In this document: positions 16,029 to 22,981 of the stretch, in pieces
Position numbering within the stretch: the first letter of the stretch is position 1
Layout: each line of letters begins with the position of its first letter
Origin: Fusibacter paucivorans
GTDB taxonomy: Bacteria; Bacillota; Clostridia; Peptostreptococcales; Acidaminobacteraceae
Assembly: GCF_018390735.1 (NCBI RefSeq)
Contig: NZ_JAHBCL010000033.1
Coordinates: forward strand, 1 to 49,768
Direction of reading: 5' to 3'
Length of the DNA stretch: 49,768 nucleotides
Notes under the pieces: generated by a model
Seen by the model: only the letters and a program-made list of their open reading frames with translations
What the model was told of the DNA's origin: nothing
Database searches by the model: none
Program-made: the position numbers and the translations under genes

Positions 16029-16058
16029 TTGACATTTATACAGAACCATCACTATAAT
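16029..16058 (+). promoter_or_regulatory. Promoter of the tandem dehydratase genes
   Basis: TTGACA (16029-16034), 18-base spacer, TATAAT (16053-16058). Operator 2 lies about 12 bases after the -10 box. The ~120 bases between this promoter and the divergent one hold AT-rich sequence with no other clear signal. Confidence 0.8.
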
Positions 16059-16069
16059 TAAATCATCAC

Positions 16070-16084
16070 ATCTGTTATACAGGT
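16070..16084. promoter_or_regulatory. Operator 2 (dehydratase side), GntR/FadR type
   Basis: ATCTGTTATACAGGT, the same CTGT-TAT-ACAG palindrome as operator 1, placed just downstream of the transcript start. Two copies at mirrored positions in one divergent region point to a common repressor. Confidence 0.75.
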
Positions 16085-16139
16085 TTATCGTTATTATGAT
16101 GATGTATCTTCTTCGTTTATTTGTCAAAAGGAGCGAAAA

Positions 16140-17315
16140 ATGAAAATAACACAAGTAGATATGATGCTTTTTGACTGCCATTTACCCTTTCCCTACAATC
16201 CAATTGGGTGTCGGATCTATACTGATGAAGGCATCTATGGTGATGGTGAAGCAGCTTTAAGCTATGGCGTCGGATCTTCAGCCGCGGCAGGAATGATAAA
16301 AGATCTAGCAAGACTCATCATTGGCATGGACCCACTTGATAACGAAGTCATTTGGGATAAACTGCACAAGACAACATTTTGGGGACAAAATGGGGGACCT
16401 GTTGTTTTCTCTGGAATCTCTGCTATTGACAGTGCCCTATGGGATATTAAAGGAAAGTCTTTCAACGTCCCAATTTATAAATTATTAGGCGGCAAGAAAA
16501 GAGATAGCCTTCGCTGCTATGCAAGCCAAATACAATCTGGCTTCGGACCAAAGCACGAAAAGAAAGTAACGCCTGACGATTATGCCGCCATTGCAAAACA
16601 AGTCGTTCGCGAAGGCTATGATGCCGTTAAGGTCGATTTTCTCTGCTACGATGAAATCGGCAATATGATTGGCCAAGACCGCAGGTTATGCAAAATGGAT
16701 AACGCTACCCTCTCTCTGGCAATGGACCGCCTCATCGCAACTCGTGAAGCAGTCGGCAGTAAAGTTGATATTATCATTGAGAACCACTCAAACTTAGACG
16801 CACTTTCTGCTGTCCAATTTGCTCAAGCGGCAGAAAAGTACAATATTTTTTATTTCGAAGAGCCCAATACGCCTTCGCCAAAAACTTGCAAGTATATCTC
16901 TGAAAATACGAGTATTCCAATTGCAAACGGTGAACGAATTTTCTCCAGGTGGCAATACGCACCTTATTTTGAAAACATGTCACTGCAAATTGCACAGCCC
17001 GATATCGGCACTTGCGGCGGCGTCACAGAAGCTAAAAAAATCTGCGACATGGCACATGCTTATGATGTTGCTATTCAAGCACACGTTTGCGGGAGTCCCC
17101 TTTCATTAGCACTTTCACTGCATTTGGAAGCGGCTATTCCTAATTTTATTATTCATGAGCATCATTTATGTTTTCTACACCAGTACAATAAAGATTTATG
17201 CCTTTACGACTACCAGCCAATCAATGGCAGCATAAGCATTCCAGATAAACCGGGCATTGGCAATGAATGGTCAGAAAAGGCACTGTCAGAAGCAACAACA
17301 TTCACAGTTAAGTAA
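16140..17315 (+). CDS. Enolase-superfamily sugar-acid dehydratase-like protein 1
   Basis: Mandelate racemase/muconate lactonizing-type enzyme, 391 residues, cytoplasmic. The N-terminal capping domain (1-~125) is followed by the barrel. Metal ligands appear as E214 (IIIENH), E240 (FEEP) and E265 (NGERIF). H216, two residues after the first ligand, and H315 (QAHVCGSP) with D289 (QPDIG) match the acid/base set of galactonate and mannonate dehydratases. I therefore infer abstraction of a proton next to a carboxylate and loss of water from a sugar acid; the substrate is unknown. RBS AAGGAG. First gene of a two-gene operon; its paralogue follows after 15 bp. Confidence 0.85.
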   Translation: MKITQVDMMLFDCHLPFPYNPIGCRIYTDEGIYGDGEAALSYGVGSSAAAGMIKDLARLIIGMDPLDNEVIWDKLHKTTFWGQNGGPVVFSGISAIDSALWDIKGKSFNVPIYKLLGGKKRDSLRCYASQIQSGFGPKHEKKVTPDDYAAIAKQVVREGYDAVKVDFLCYDEIGNMIGQDRRLCKMDNATLSLAMDRLIATREAVGSKVDIIIENHSNLDALSAVQFAQAAEKYNIFYFEEPNTPSPKTCKYISENTSIPIANGERIFSRWQYAPYFENMSLQIAQPDIGTCGGVTEAKKICDMAHAYDVAIQAHVCGSPLSLALSLHLEAAIPNFIIHEHHLCFLHQYNKDLCLYDYQPINGSISIPDKPGIGNEWSEKALSEATTFTVK

Positions 17316-17330
17316 AGGAGATCATTATTC

Positions 17331-18527
17331 ATGAAAGTTACAAGTATTGACATTTTCGCTTTAAAACCTAGATATGTCGCACATACCATGCGGGGAATCG
17401 TCTGTCGAATCAATACCGATGAAGGCCTCTACGGATATGGCGAAGCAGCACTCTCTTACGGGAAAGGATCAATGGCGGGATTCCACATGATTAAAGAACT
17501 CGCGCCACTCATCATTGGACAAGATCCGATGCGTACGGAATACCTTTGGGAAAGCATGTTGAAAAATACATTTTGGGGTGTTTCCGGAGGCGCCGTTTTC
17601 TATGCTGCTATGAGTGCAATTGACATTGCCCTGATGGATATCAAAGGCAAAGCACTTGGCGTTCCCTGTTATCAATTATTAGGCGGTAAACAGCGCGATT
17701 CGCTGCGTGCCTATGCAAGTCAACTGCAGCTTGGATGGATGAACGATGACGATCAAGGCTTTAAACTCCAATTCACACCAGAAGATTATGCACGTGAAGC
17801 TGAAAAAGCCGTTAAGGAAGGCTACACTGCTATTAAGACTGACTTTCTCGCCGTTGACGGCAAGACCAAAACGGTTCGTCCTTTTGATGCCCTGACAGGT
17901 ATTCTTGACCAAGAAACGCTTAGAATGGGGGTCGAAAGACTTCGTGCGACCAGAGAAGCCGTCGGTCCCGATGTTGATATTATTGTCGAAAACCATGGCA
18001 ATACCGATGCTATTTCAGGCACACAGTTTGGCCGCGCCATCGAAACATACAATGTTTACTACTATGAAGAAGCAACAAATCCACTTAATCCAACGACCTC
18101 CAAATCGGTTTCCAACAAGGTGAAGATTCCAATTGCAAATGGCGAGCGCATTTTTACGAGATGGAAATACCTTCCTTTCATGCTCGACGATTCTATTCAA
18201 GTCATTCAGCCGGAAATATCCAATTGCGGCGGCTTAACAGAGTGTAAAAAGATATGTGACTTAGCACATATTTTCGATGCCGCCGTCCAAGTGCACGTCT
18301 GCGGCTCACCAATTAGCCTCGCTGCCGCACTGCAAGTTGAAGCCGCTATTCCCAACTTCCTCATCCACGAGCATCATGTCATGAATAAAATGCTTTTCAT
18401 CAGGGAACTCGGCATGTATGATATGGCACCTGTCAACGGCAGTTTTATTGTGCCTGAGCGACCAGGAATTGGGCAGGAACTCAGTGATTATGCCATTAAA
18501 ACCGCTTACTGTGAAACCGTTAAATAA
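17331..18527 (+). CDS. Enolase-superfamily sugar-acid dehydratase-like protein 2
   Basis: Paralogue of the preceding gene, 398 residues, alike along its whole length. Ligands: E220 (IIVENH), E246 (YEEA), E272 (NGERIF); histidines H222 and H322 (QVHVCGSP) are kept. Two differences stand out: the usual proline after the second ligand is alanine, and the aspartate paired with the barrel histidine is glutamate (E295 in QPEIS against QPDIG). An insertion near residues 137-147 lengthens the capping-barrel loop. This suggests a different substrate or epimer rather than a simple duplicate, or a hetero-oligomer. RBS AAAGGAG; same operon. Confidence 0.83.
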   Translation: MKVTSIDIFALKPRYVAHTMRGIVCRINTDEGLYGYGEAALSYGKGSMAGFHMIKELAPLIIGQDPMRTEYLWESMLKNTFWGVSGGAVFYAAMSAIDIALMDIKGKALGVPCYQLLGGKQRDSLRAYASQLQLGWMNDDDQGFKLQFTPEDYAREAEKAVKEGYTAIKTDFLAVDGKTKTVRPFDALTGILDQETLRMGVERLRATREAVGPDVDIIVENHGNTDAISGTQFGRAIETYNVYYYEEATNPLNPTTSKSVSNKVKIPIANGERIFTRWKYLPFMLDDSIQVIQPEISNCGGLTECKKICDLAHIFDAAVQVHVCGSPISLAAALQVEAAIPNFLIHEHHVMNKMLFIRELGMYDMAPVNGSFIVPERPGIGQELSDYAIKTAYCETVK

Positions 18528-18615
18528 GGATTTTCCTGTAATGATCGCATGATGACGGCACAGTTACCGATTATCACGCAACAAGCATGAGCTCATTTCT
18601 TTAACATCACTGGAA

Positions 18616-18661
18616 AAGGCGTTATGGCAATATCAGCTATTTAGCTGAGCCATAACGCCTT
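18616..18661. terminator. Bidirectional terminator between dehydratase 2 and DUF2812 genes
   Basis: Stem of 13 bp (18616-18628 with 18649-18661) with a smaller CAGCT/AGCTG hairpin on top. A and T runs at both ends serve converging transcripts. Confidence 0.75.
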
Positions 18662-18737
18662 CAAATGCTTTATTATAAAGCGTTCTCTCTTTGAACTTTT
18701 TACTTGATCTCATTAAGACAGCTATCATTACCAGCGA

Positions 18738-19259
18738 CTAATACCGCCCGCCTTTTCGCTCTTCCAGTTTGGCGATGGTTTGGCTGGTTTTGAGGATAAT
18801 CTGCACAAATGCCGCGACAATAAAGATAAATAGGAACACAAACACTTGTGCAACATGACTTCCTGCCATGGCACCAGCTAATTCTATGAAGAAACAGCAG
18901 ATCTCAATCGCAAGCACGACAATAAACATCCTTCTGATTTTCGTATAATGTGCAATACTCGAATCTACATCTGTGTAGAGCTCAAATTTTCCAGCAGAGG
19001 ATAACCTTCTTAAAATAATCCAAAATCCCCAAGTTTGAACAATCTCGACACCTGTATCACTCATAAATTCTCGATAATCATTGCTGACTGAAAAAAATCT
19101 GCTACCGAGATCAACTTGGTAAATATACTTTCCGGGTTCACAGTTTTCAAACATATAAAATCCCGCAAAAAATCCTGTCATGGCATATCCTTTTGCCGCC
19201 ATTTCATTAAGCCATTCCGTTTCTAAATCTTTATCAAAATAAAGGCGAAACTTAATCAT
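18738..19259 (-). CDS. DUF2812 membrane protein
   Basis: 173 residues. The N-terminal ~100 residues form the DUF2812 domain (start MIKFRLYFDKDLETEWLNEM, then GKYIYQVDL and VEIVQTWGFWIILRR), followed by two hydrophobic segments near 110-130 and 137-155. Function is unknown; the family is typically encoded next to PadR regulators, as here. The ATG lies within the end of the padR-type gene (8-base overlap), so the two are co-expressed. It may act as a membrane partner or target linked to the regulator, which is only inference. Confidence 0.8.
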   Translation of the reverse strand: MIKFRLYFDKDLETEWLNEMAAKGYAMTGFFAGFYMFENCEPGKYIYQVDLGSRFFSVSNDYREFMSDTGVEIVQTWGFWIILRRLSSAGKFELYTDVDSSIAHYTKIRRMFIVVLAIEICCFFIELAGAMAGSHVAQVFVFLFIFIVAAFVQIILKTSQTIAKLEERKGGRY

Positions 19260-19581
19260 ACGCTTGAACCTCCTCGATTAACTTTCCATTTTTCAATAAT
19301 TCTGACAAGCGCAATCGCTCTTCTTCAAATACAGCGCGCCCCAATGGTGTTATAAGATATTCTTTTTTTCTTCGAGATTCTTTATCCACATGATAGATGC
19401 GAATCCACTGTTTCTTCTCAAGTGTTTGGATCGCCCCATATAAAGTACCCGCACCTAGTGTAACGCGATTGTCAGTCATATGCTCGACTTCCTGTATAAT
19501 GCCATATCCATGATTCGGATGTCTTAATGCCAACAATATGTAAAACACGACTTCTGTCAGCGGCACATTTTTATCAATCAT
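19252..19581 (-). CDS. PadR-family transcriptional regulator
   Basis: About 109 residues. The winged helix PLTEVVFYILLALRHPNHGYGIIQEVEHMT and TLGAGTLYGAIQTLEKKQWI is the PadR signature, with the wing at SRRKKEYLITPLGRAVF and a short C-terminal helix for dimerisation (the short PadR-s2 class). The ATG at 19581 has AAGGAG 6 bases upstream; the TTG two codons before abuts the RBS. Its promoter holds two identical-arm palindromes, so autorepression is very likely. First gene of the operon with the DUF2812 gene. Confidence 0.92.
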   Translation of the reverse strand: MIDKNVPLTEVVFYILLALRHPNHGYGIIQEVEHMTDNRVTLGAGTLYGAIQTLEKKQWIRIYHVDKESRRKKEYLITPLGRAVFEEERLRLSELLKNGKLIEEVQAYD

Positions 19582-19611
19582 CTGCAACTCCTTTATCGCC
19601 GTCAGTTCATT

Positions 19612-19630
19612 TATATCGCCAACCGATATA
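19612..19630. promoter_or_regulatory. PadR operator, downstream site
   Basis: TATATCG-N5-CGATATA, located just after the predicted transcript start. Its centre is 31 bp (three helical turns) from the second site. Confidence 0.8.
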
Positions 19631-19640
19631 TCACTTTCAC

Positions 19641-19669
19641 ATTATATCGTCGCGCGATATATTTGTCAA
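19641..19669 (-). promoter_or_regulatory. Promoter of the padR-type operon
   Basis: Minus strand TTGACA (19669-19664), 17-base spacer, TATAAT (19646-19641): a perfect consensus, overlaid by a PadR-type operator. Confidence 0.85.
19643..19661. promoter_or_regulatory. PadR operator, promoter site
   Basis: TATATCG-N5-CGATATA, same arms and spacing as the site at 19612-19630. It fills the spacer between the -35 and -10 boxes, so binding would block RNA polymerase. Confidence 0.8.
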
Positions 19670-19762
19670 CGTACTATTTGGCTTTTTGTAACTTCCATTA
19701 CTTTTTTTACAAACGAAAATACTGTACCCGGTGACGCTCATTTAACAAAATCTACAAAAACA

Positions 19763-19798
19763 AAAAAGTCCATGAATGCAAGCATTCTGGACTTTTAA
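19763..19798 (-). terminator. Terminator of the DUF1062 gene
   Basis: Minus-strand stem AAAAGTCCA and GAATGC with GCATTC and TGGACTTTT (one bulged base), followed by a U-run, about 20 bases after the stop codon. Confidence 0.8.
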
Positions 19799-19814
19799 AA
19801 ACCAATTTTGTCTC

Positions 19815-20417
19815 CTAACGATTGTATCGACGGCTATTATACAAATCTCCTTTTATCTCAATAGATAGCTTGTGTTCTTGTCTTGATTCCGACAAAACAA
19901 TCAAGCCCGATTTTTCTAATCTTTTAACCTCAGATCTCGTGAGATTTAATATTTCCGCGACTATTTTATCCGTTCGAACTTTGATCGCATAGTGATTATA
20001 AACAATTAACAGATCCTCTTCATGAAAAAACTGCTCCTCTTCAAATGGCAAATTGCTTTTCCTTTTAATGTGATACAGGGTATTTGACCAATCAACTTCT
20101 GCTCTATTTTCAGCAAAAAAACTTTGATCGGTTCCATACGCAAATGCCAATTCAGTTGAATTTTTAGTAAAACCTTCGTAAGCTTCCCTCGTTATCATCT
20201 GTATGCTGCATCTTTCATAGATTGTCATGTTATACGTATGTTTGCATTTTTCACATTGATAAATAAGCCATACATCAATTTTATTGCCGTTTGCATTGAC
20301 TCGAAATCTGTTTGTGCTATGAAAAGTTGTTTTACAGTGGCAACCAGAGCAGTTTTGCAGCACTTTAAAGGCTCCCTCTGGTATGATTACATATTCTATT
20401 ATTCTCGAATAGCCCAT
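19815..20417 (-). CDS. DUF1062 family protein
   Basis: 200 residues, function unknown. It shows the family layout: a cysteine pair CSGCHCK, the segment NRFRVNANGNKIDVWLIYQC and a second pair CEKCKHTYN, which together look like a zinc ribbon, then a helical C-terminal half. The C-terminal part TDKIVAEILNLTRSEVKRLEKSGLI resembles a helix-turn-helix, so a DNA- or RNA-binding role is possible. RBS AAGGAG 7 bases before the ATG. The start codon region can pair with a leader segment upstream, and an 8-codon leader ORF precedes it, so expression is probably under translational control. Confidence 0.75.
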   Translation of the reverse strand: MGYSRIIEYVIIPEGAFKVLQNCSGCHCKTTFHSTNRFRVNANGNKIDVWLIYQCEKCKHTYNMTIYERCSIQMITREAYEGFTKNSTELAFAYGTDQSFFAENRAEVDWSNTLYHIKRKSNLPFEEEQFFHEEDLLIVYNHYAIKVRTDKIVAEILNLTRSEVKRLEKSGLIVLSESRQEHKLSIEIKGDLYNSRRYNR

Positions 20418-20507
20418 CTTGCATCTCCTTAAAGATTGATAAATGGATTTGCAAAGCGCTATTACAGTCTCTTTTGATTTTTATTTGCAATAGCCTTTGC
20501 TATGCAA
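20418..20507 (-). promoter_or_regulatory. Candidate translational attenuator of the DUF1062 gene
   Basis: Minus strand segments: 1, TTTGCATAGC (20508-20499); 2, GCTATTGCAAA (20494-20484); 3, TGTAATAGCGCTTTGCA (20466-20450); 4, the RBS and start region (20430-20408). Possible pairings are 1:2 (10 bp, one bulge), 2:3 (9 bp, one G-U) and 3:4. Pairing 3:4 is AATAGC with GCTATT and TTGCA with TGCAA, which encloses the ATG. Pairs 2:3 and 3:4 share AATAGC and exclude each other. Confidence 0.6.
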
Positions 20508-20526
20508 ACAAAACGGGTGTCGTCAT
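20500..20526 (-). CDS. Candidate leader peptide A (8 residues)
   Basis: ATG-to-TAG ORF coding MTTPVLFA, with a strong RBS AAGGAGG 8 bases upstream. Its stop codon lies inside the 5' arm of the leader hairpin, so a ribosome paused at its end would keep segment 1 from pairing. A similar ORF of the same length precedes the CD3324-family gene. Translation is not proven. Confidence 0.5.
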   Translation of the reverse strand: MTTPVLFA

Positions 20527-20610
20527 CAATATGTCCTCCTTAATTGAATTGCTTATTTAAGTGTAGTCGACATGCCTTTTGATTGCCACCTTAAACATTT
20601 TTCTAAAAAA

Positions 20611-20646
20611 ATTTGAGCCAACTGCAATCCTGCATTGGCTCAAATA
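20611..20646 (-). terminator. Terminator of the CD3324-family gene
   Basis: Minus-strand stem TTTGAGCCAA and TGCA with TGCA and TTGGCTCAAA, then a run of seven U. It separates the CD3324 gene from the DUF1062 leader downstream. Confidence 0.88.
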
Positions 20647-20655
20647 AAATCCTAT

Positions 20656-20922
20656 TCATTTCATTTTCCGTAAAATACGCTGAATGCTTTTTTCAGATAA
20701 AAAATACATCGTCGATAAGTCCTGAACGCTACAGCCCTTTCGGAAATCATTCAGTATCTGCTTATTTCGCTCTTGAAGTTCTTGTCGGATTGACGTTTTA
20801 TGCCCCCACTCTTTTCTTTGATTTTCTTTTCTGGGAATATAAATACTTTCGCCATCCACATATTTTTGTATTAACGTGATTAATGCCATTGGCAGTATCT
20901 CTTCTGCTTTTCTATAGCCCAT
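20656..20922 (-). CDS. CD3324-family protein (Mor-like helix-turn-helix)
   Basis: 88 residues matching the short clostridial CD3324 family: start MGYRKAEEILP, then LIQKYVDGESIYIPRKE, KTSIRQELQERNKQI and a C-terminal helix-turn-helix FRKGCSVQDLSTMYFLSEKSIQRILRK. It is related to the Mor transcription activator fold, so it may bind DNA; targets are unknown. RBS AGGAGG 5 bases before the ATG. Both the RBS and the ATGGGCTAT start region can be held in a stem with a leader segment. It opens with the same MGY as the DUF1062 protein. Confidence 0.85.
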   Translation of the reverse strand: MGYRKAEEILPMALITLIQKYVDGESIYIPRKENQRKEWGHKTSIRQELQERNKQILNDFRKGCSVQDLSTMYFLSEKSIQRILRKMK

Positions 20923-21002
20923 TCTTGCCTCCTAAAATTTAATGTCTTTAGGTTAGCAATAGCTATCTCTTATCAAAATTGCAATAGCTAATGCTATGCA
21001 AT
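20914..21002 (-). promoter_or_regulatory. Candidate translational attenuator of the CD3324-family gene
   Basis: Minus strand segments: 1, ATTGCATAGC (21002-20993); 2, TAGCTATTGCAAT (20990-20978); 3, GATAGCTATTGCTAACCTA (20967-20949); 4, TAGGAGGCAAG to GCTAT (20934-20914). Pairings are 1:2 (10 bp, one bulge), 2:3 (8 bp with one G-U) and 3:4. Pairing 3:4 is ATAGC/GCTAT, TTGC/GCAA and CCTA/TAGG, which covers the RBS and ATG. The 23-base core TTGCATAGC-N4-GCTATTGCAA is shared with the DUF1062 leader. Confidence 0.62.
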
Positions 21003-21020
21003 CATAATGAATTTTCTCAT
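20994..21020 (-). CDS. Candidate leader peptide B (8 residues)
   Basis: ATG-to-TAG ORF coding MRKFIMIA, with AGGAGG 10 bases upstream. As in leader A, the last sense codon is GCA and the TAG stop lies in the same position of the shared hairpin. Equal length and equal stop position in two otherwise different peptides argue against chance. Confidence 0.5.
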   Translation of the reverse strand: MRKFIMIA

Positions 21021-21079
21021 ATAAAAAATGCCTCCTCTAATCATAATGACAAGATATTGTTGTCAATTATCGCTTAATC

Positions 21080-21110
21080 ATTATAAGGTCATGGTAACCG
21101 ATCTGTGCAA
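21080..21110 (-). promoter_or_regulatory. Possible promoter of the CD3324 leader transcript
   Basis: Minus strand TTGCAC (21110-21105), a 19-base spacer and TATAAT (21085-21080). The spacer is long. A TTGACA at 21066-21061 with TATGAT 15 bases on is an alternative. Confidence 0.35.
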
Positions 21111-21204
21111 TATTATATCAGAAATAGCCGCAATTTCATAATATGAATGTTTTGCTTTATACGGCTTTTTAAACCGATTCACTTATAACATATCAGCTAA
21201 TGTT

Positions 21205-21330
21205 TTACGAATCAAAATGCTTACCTTCCTTTGTTGTAATGCCAAACAGGTCACAAGTTTTAAACCCATGCTTTGGATAATATCCCGATTCGTCAAAAAT
21301 GATAATACCTTTCCAGTGAATAGTCGTCAT
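21205..21330 (-). pseudogene. GNAT acetyltransferase, C-terminal fragment
   Basis: A 41-codon open stretch after an in-frame stop reads GIIIFDESGYYPKHGFKTCD and FGITTKEG, which resembles the C-terminal part of GNAT N-acetyltransferases (the YYP-x-x-GF motif). The N-terminal acetyl-CoA binding part is absent. Just upstream in the same frame is a short KPGFEWYRA ending in TAA, which may be another remnant. No RBS is seen. The rest of the 550-bp gap from 20923 to 21472 holds the CD3324 leader, this fragment and a terminator. Confidence 0.55.
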
Positions 21331-21370
21331 TTATGCACGATACCATTCAAAGCCCGGTTTAGGCAAAAAT

Positions 21371-21397
21371 AAAAGCGCCACGCAACGTGACTCTTTT
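21371..21397 (-). terminator. Terminator of the IMP dehydrogenase gene
   Basis: Minus-strand stem AAAAGAGTCACG with CGTGGCGCTTTT (one mismatch, one G-U), loop TTG, followed by TATTTTT; about 75 bases after the stop codon. Confidence 0.65.
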
Positions 21398-21472
21398 GTT
21401 TGTATTTGTTGTTGTATCCCAATTAGCGTTTTAGGCACTGATTAAACGTCTGAAATGCTTTAAATTAATGGT

Positions 21473-22975
21473 TTATCGTCTATTTCTGCTTTCTCTTAGT
21501 AGTACATCATGTGCACTTCCTTCTATTATGCTTGTAGCAGACACTCGTGTAATTTTAGCATTTTTTTGTAATGCTGATATGGTAAGACATCCACAATTAC
21601 ACATTGTCGAGCGCACTTTACTTAGAGAGAGCGCAACATTATCTTTCAGTTTTCCCGCATAAGGAACGAATGAATCGACGCCTTCTTCAAAAGACATTTT
21701 TTCATCTTCTCCTAAGTCATATCTTTGCCAGTTTTTTGCCCTTGCACTTCCTTCCCCCCAATATTCTTTCATATAATTTCCATTAATATTTATTTTGTTC
21801 GTCGGACTCTCATCAAAACGTGCAAAATACCTTCCTAACATCAAAAAGTCAGCCCCCATAGCGAGTGCTAGTGTCATATGATAATCGTGCACAATACCAC
21901 CATCAGAACAGATCGGAATATAAATGCCCGTTTCATAAAAATACGCATCACGGGCTTTCACCACTTCGATTACAGCTGTTGCTTGCCCTCTACCAATGCC
22001 TTTCTGTTCCCTGGTAATGCAGATTGCACCACCGCCAATACCAACTTTTACAAAATCTGCACCTGCTTGTGCTAAAAACCGAAAGCCATCACCATCTACA
22101 ACATTACCAGCACCTATCTTGACTTTATCACCATAATTTTTTCTTACGTATTCAAGTACAATTTTTTGCCATTCGGAATATCCTTCTGAGCTATCTATAC
22201 AAAAAATATCTGCACCAGCTTTGATCAATGCTGGGATTCTCTCTGCATAATCCCTTGTATTTATTCCTGCTCCAACCATGAATCGTTTTGAACGATCAAT
22301 TAATTCATTTTCATTTTTCTTATGGAAATTGTAGTCTTTACGAAAAACCATTGAAATCAATCTTTGATTATTATCAATAATGGGGAGACAGTTTAATTTA
22401 TTTTCCCATATAATATCATTTGCTTCTTTAAGCGTAACCTCTTGTTGAGCACAGATTAGATTTTCAAATTTTGTCATAAAATCTTTTATTTGCATTGTCA
22501 AAGGCAAACGACTCATTCTATAATCTTTACTTGTAACCAAACCTAAGAGGCGTCCATTTGCAGTTCCATCTGAAGTAACAGCCACTGTAGAATGACCTGT
22601 GCGTTCTTTTAATTTAAGTAAATCCTCTATTGTTGCATCTTGAATGATATTCGAATCACTTATTACAAATCCAGCGCGATATGCTTTTACGCTTGCGATC
22701 ATTTGTGCCTGATTTTCAATCGACTGTGAGCCATATATAAAGGACATTCCCCCTTCTTTAGCTAAAGCGATTGCCATACGGTCATCTGATACAGCTTGCA
22801 TGATAGCTGAAGTCATTGGTATATTTAAACTTATTGCTGGTTTTTCTCCTCTCATAAACTTGACCAGTGGTGTTTGCAAATCAACCCTTTTGGGAATGCA
22901 CTCTTTTGATGAATATCCCGGCAAAAGGAGATATTCGCCAAATGTGTATGATGGTTCTGTTATATATGTTGCCAT
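21473..22975 (-). CDS. guaB: IMP dehydrogenase, clostridial variant
   Basis: Oxidises IMP to XMP with NAD+, the first committed step to GMP. The 500 residues hold the barrel, a CBS pair inserted near 110-220 ([16 protein letters not shown] and [11 protein letters not shown]) and the catalytic-cysteine loop [20 protein letters not shown] instead of the more common GPGSICTTR. Also seen are the mononucleotide loop [11 protein letters not shown] and the flap with its Arg-Tyr pair (NWQRYDL). A cysteine pair CNCG sits near the C-terminus. This is a known variant in Clostridia. It is AT-rich against its neighbours and follows a MarR gene by 6 bp, so it is probably not the organism's usual guaB locus; whether it is the only copy cannot be told. 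Confidence 0.85.
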   Translation of the reverse strand: MATYITEPSYTFGEYLLLPGYSSKECIPKRVDLQTPLVKFMRGEKPAISLNIPMTSAIMQAVSDDRMAIALAKEGGMSFIYGSQSIENQAQMIASVKAYRAGFVISDSNIIQDATIEDLLKLKERTGHSTVAVTSDGTANGRLLGLVTSKDYRMSRLPLTMQIKDFMTKFENLICAQQEVTLKEANDIIWENKLNCLPIIDNNQRLISMVFRKDYNFHKKNENELIDRSKRFMVGAGINTRDYAERIPALIKAGADIFCIDSSEGYSEWQKIVLEYVRKNYGDKVKIGAGNVVDGDGFRFLAQAGADFVKVGIGGGAICITREQKGIGRGQATAVIEVVKARDAYFYETGIYIPICSDGGIVHDYHMTLALAMGADFLMLGRYFARFDESPTNKININGNYMKEYWGEGSARAKNWQRYDLGEDEKMSFEEGVDSFVPYAGKLKDNVALSLSKVRSTMCNCGCLTISALQKNAKITRVSATSIIEGSAHDVLLRESRNRR

Positions 22976-22981
22976 ATTATT

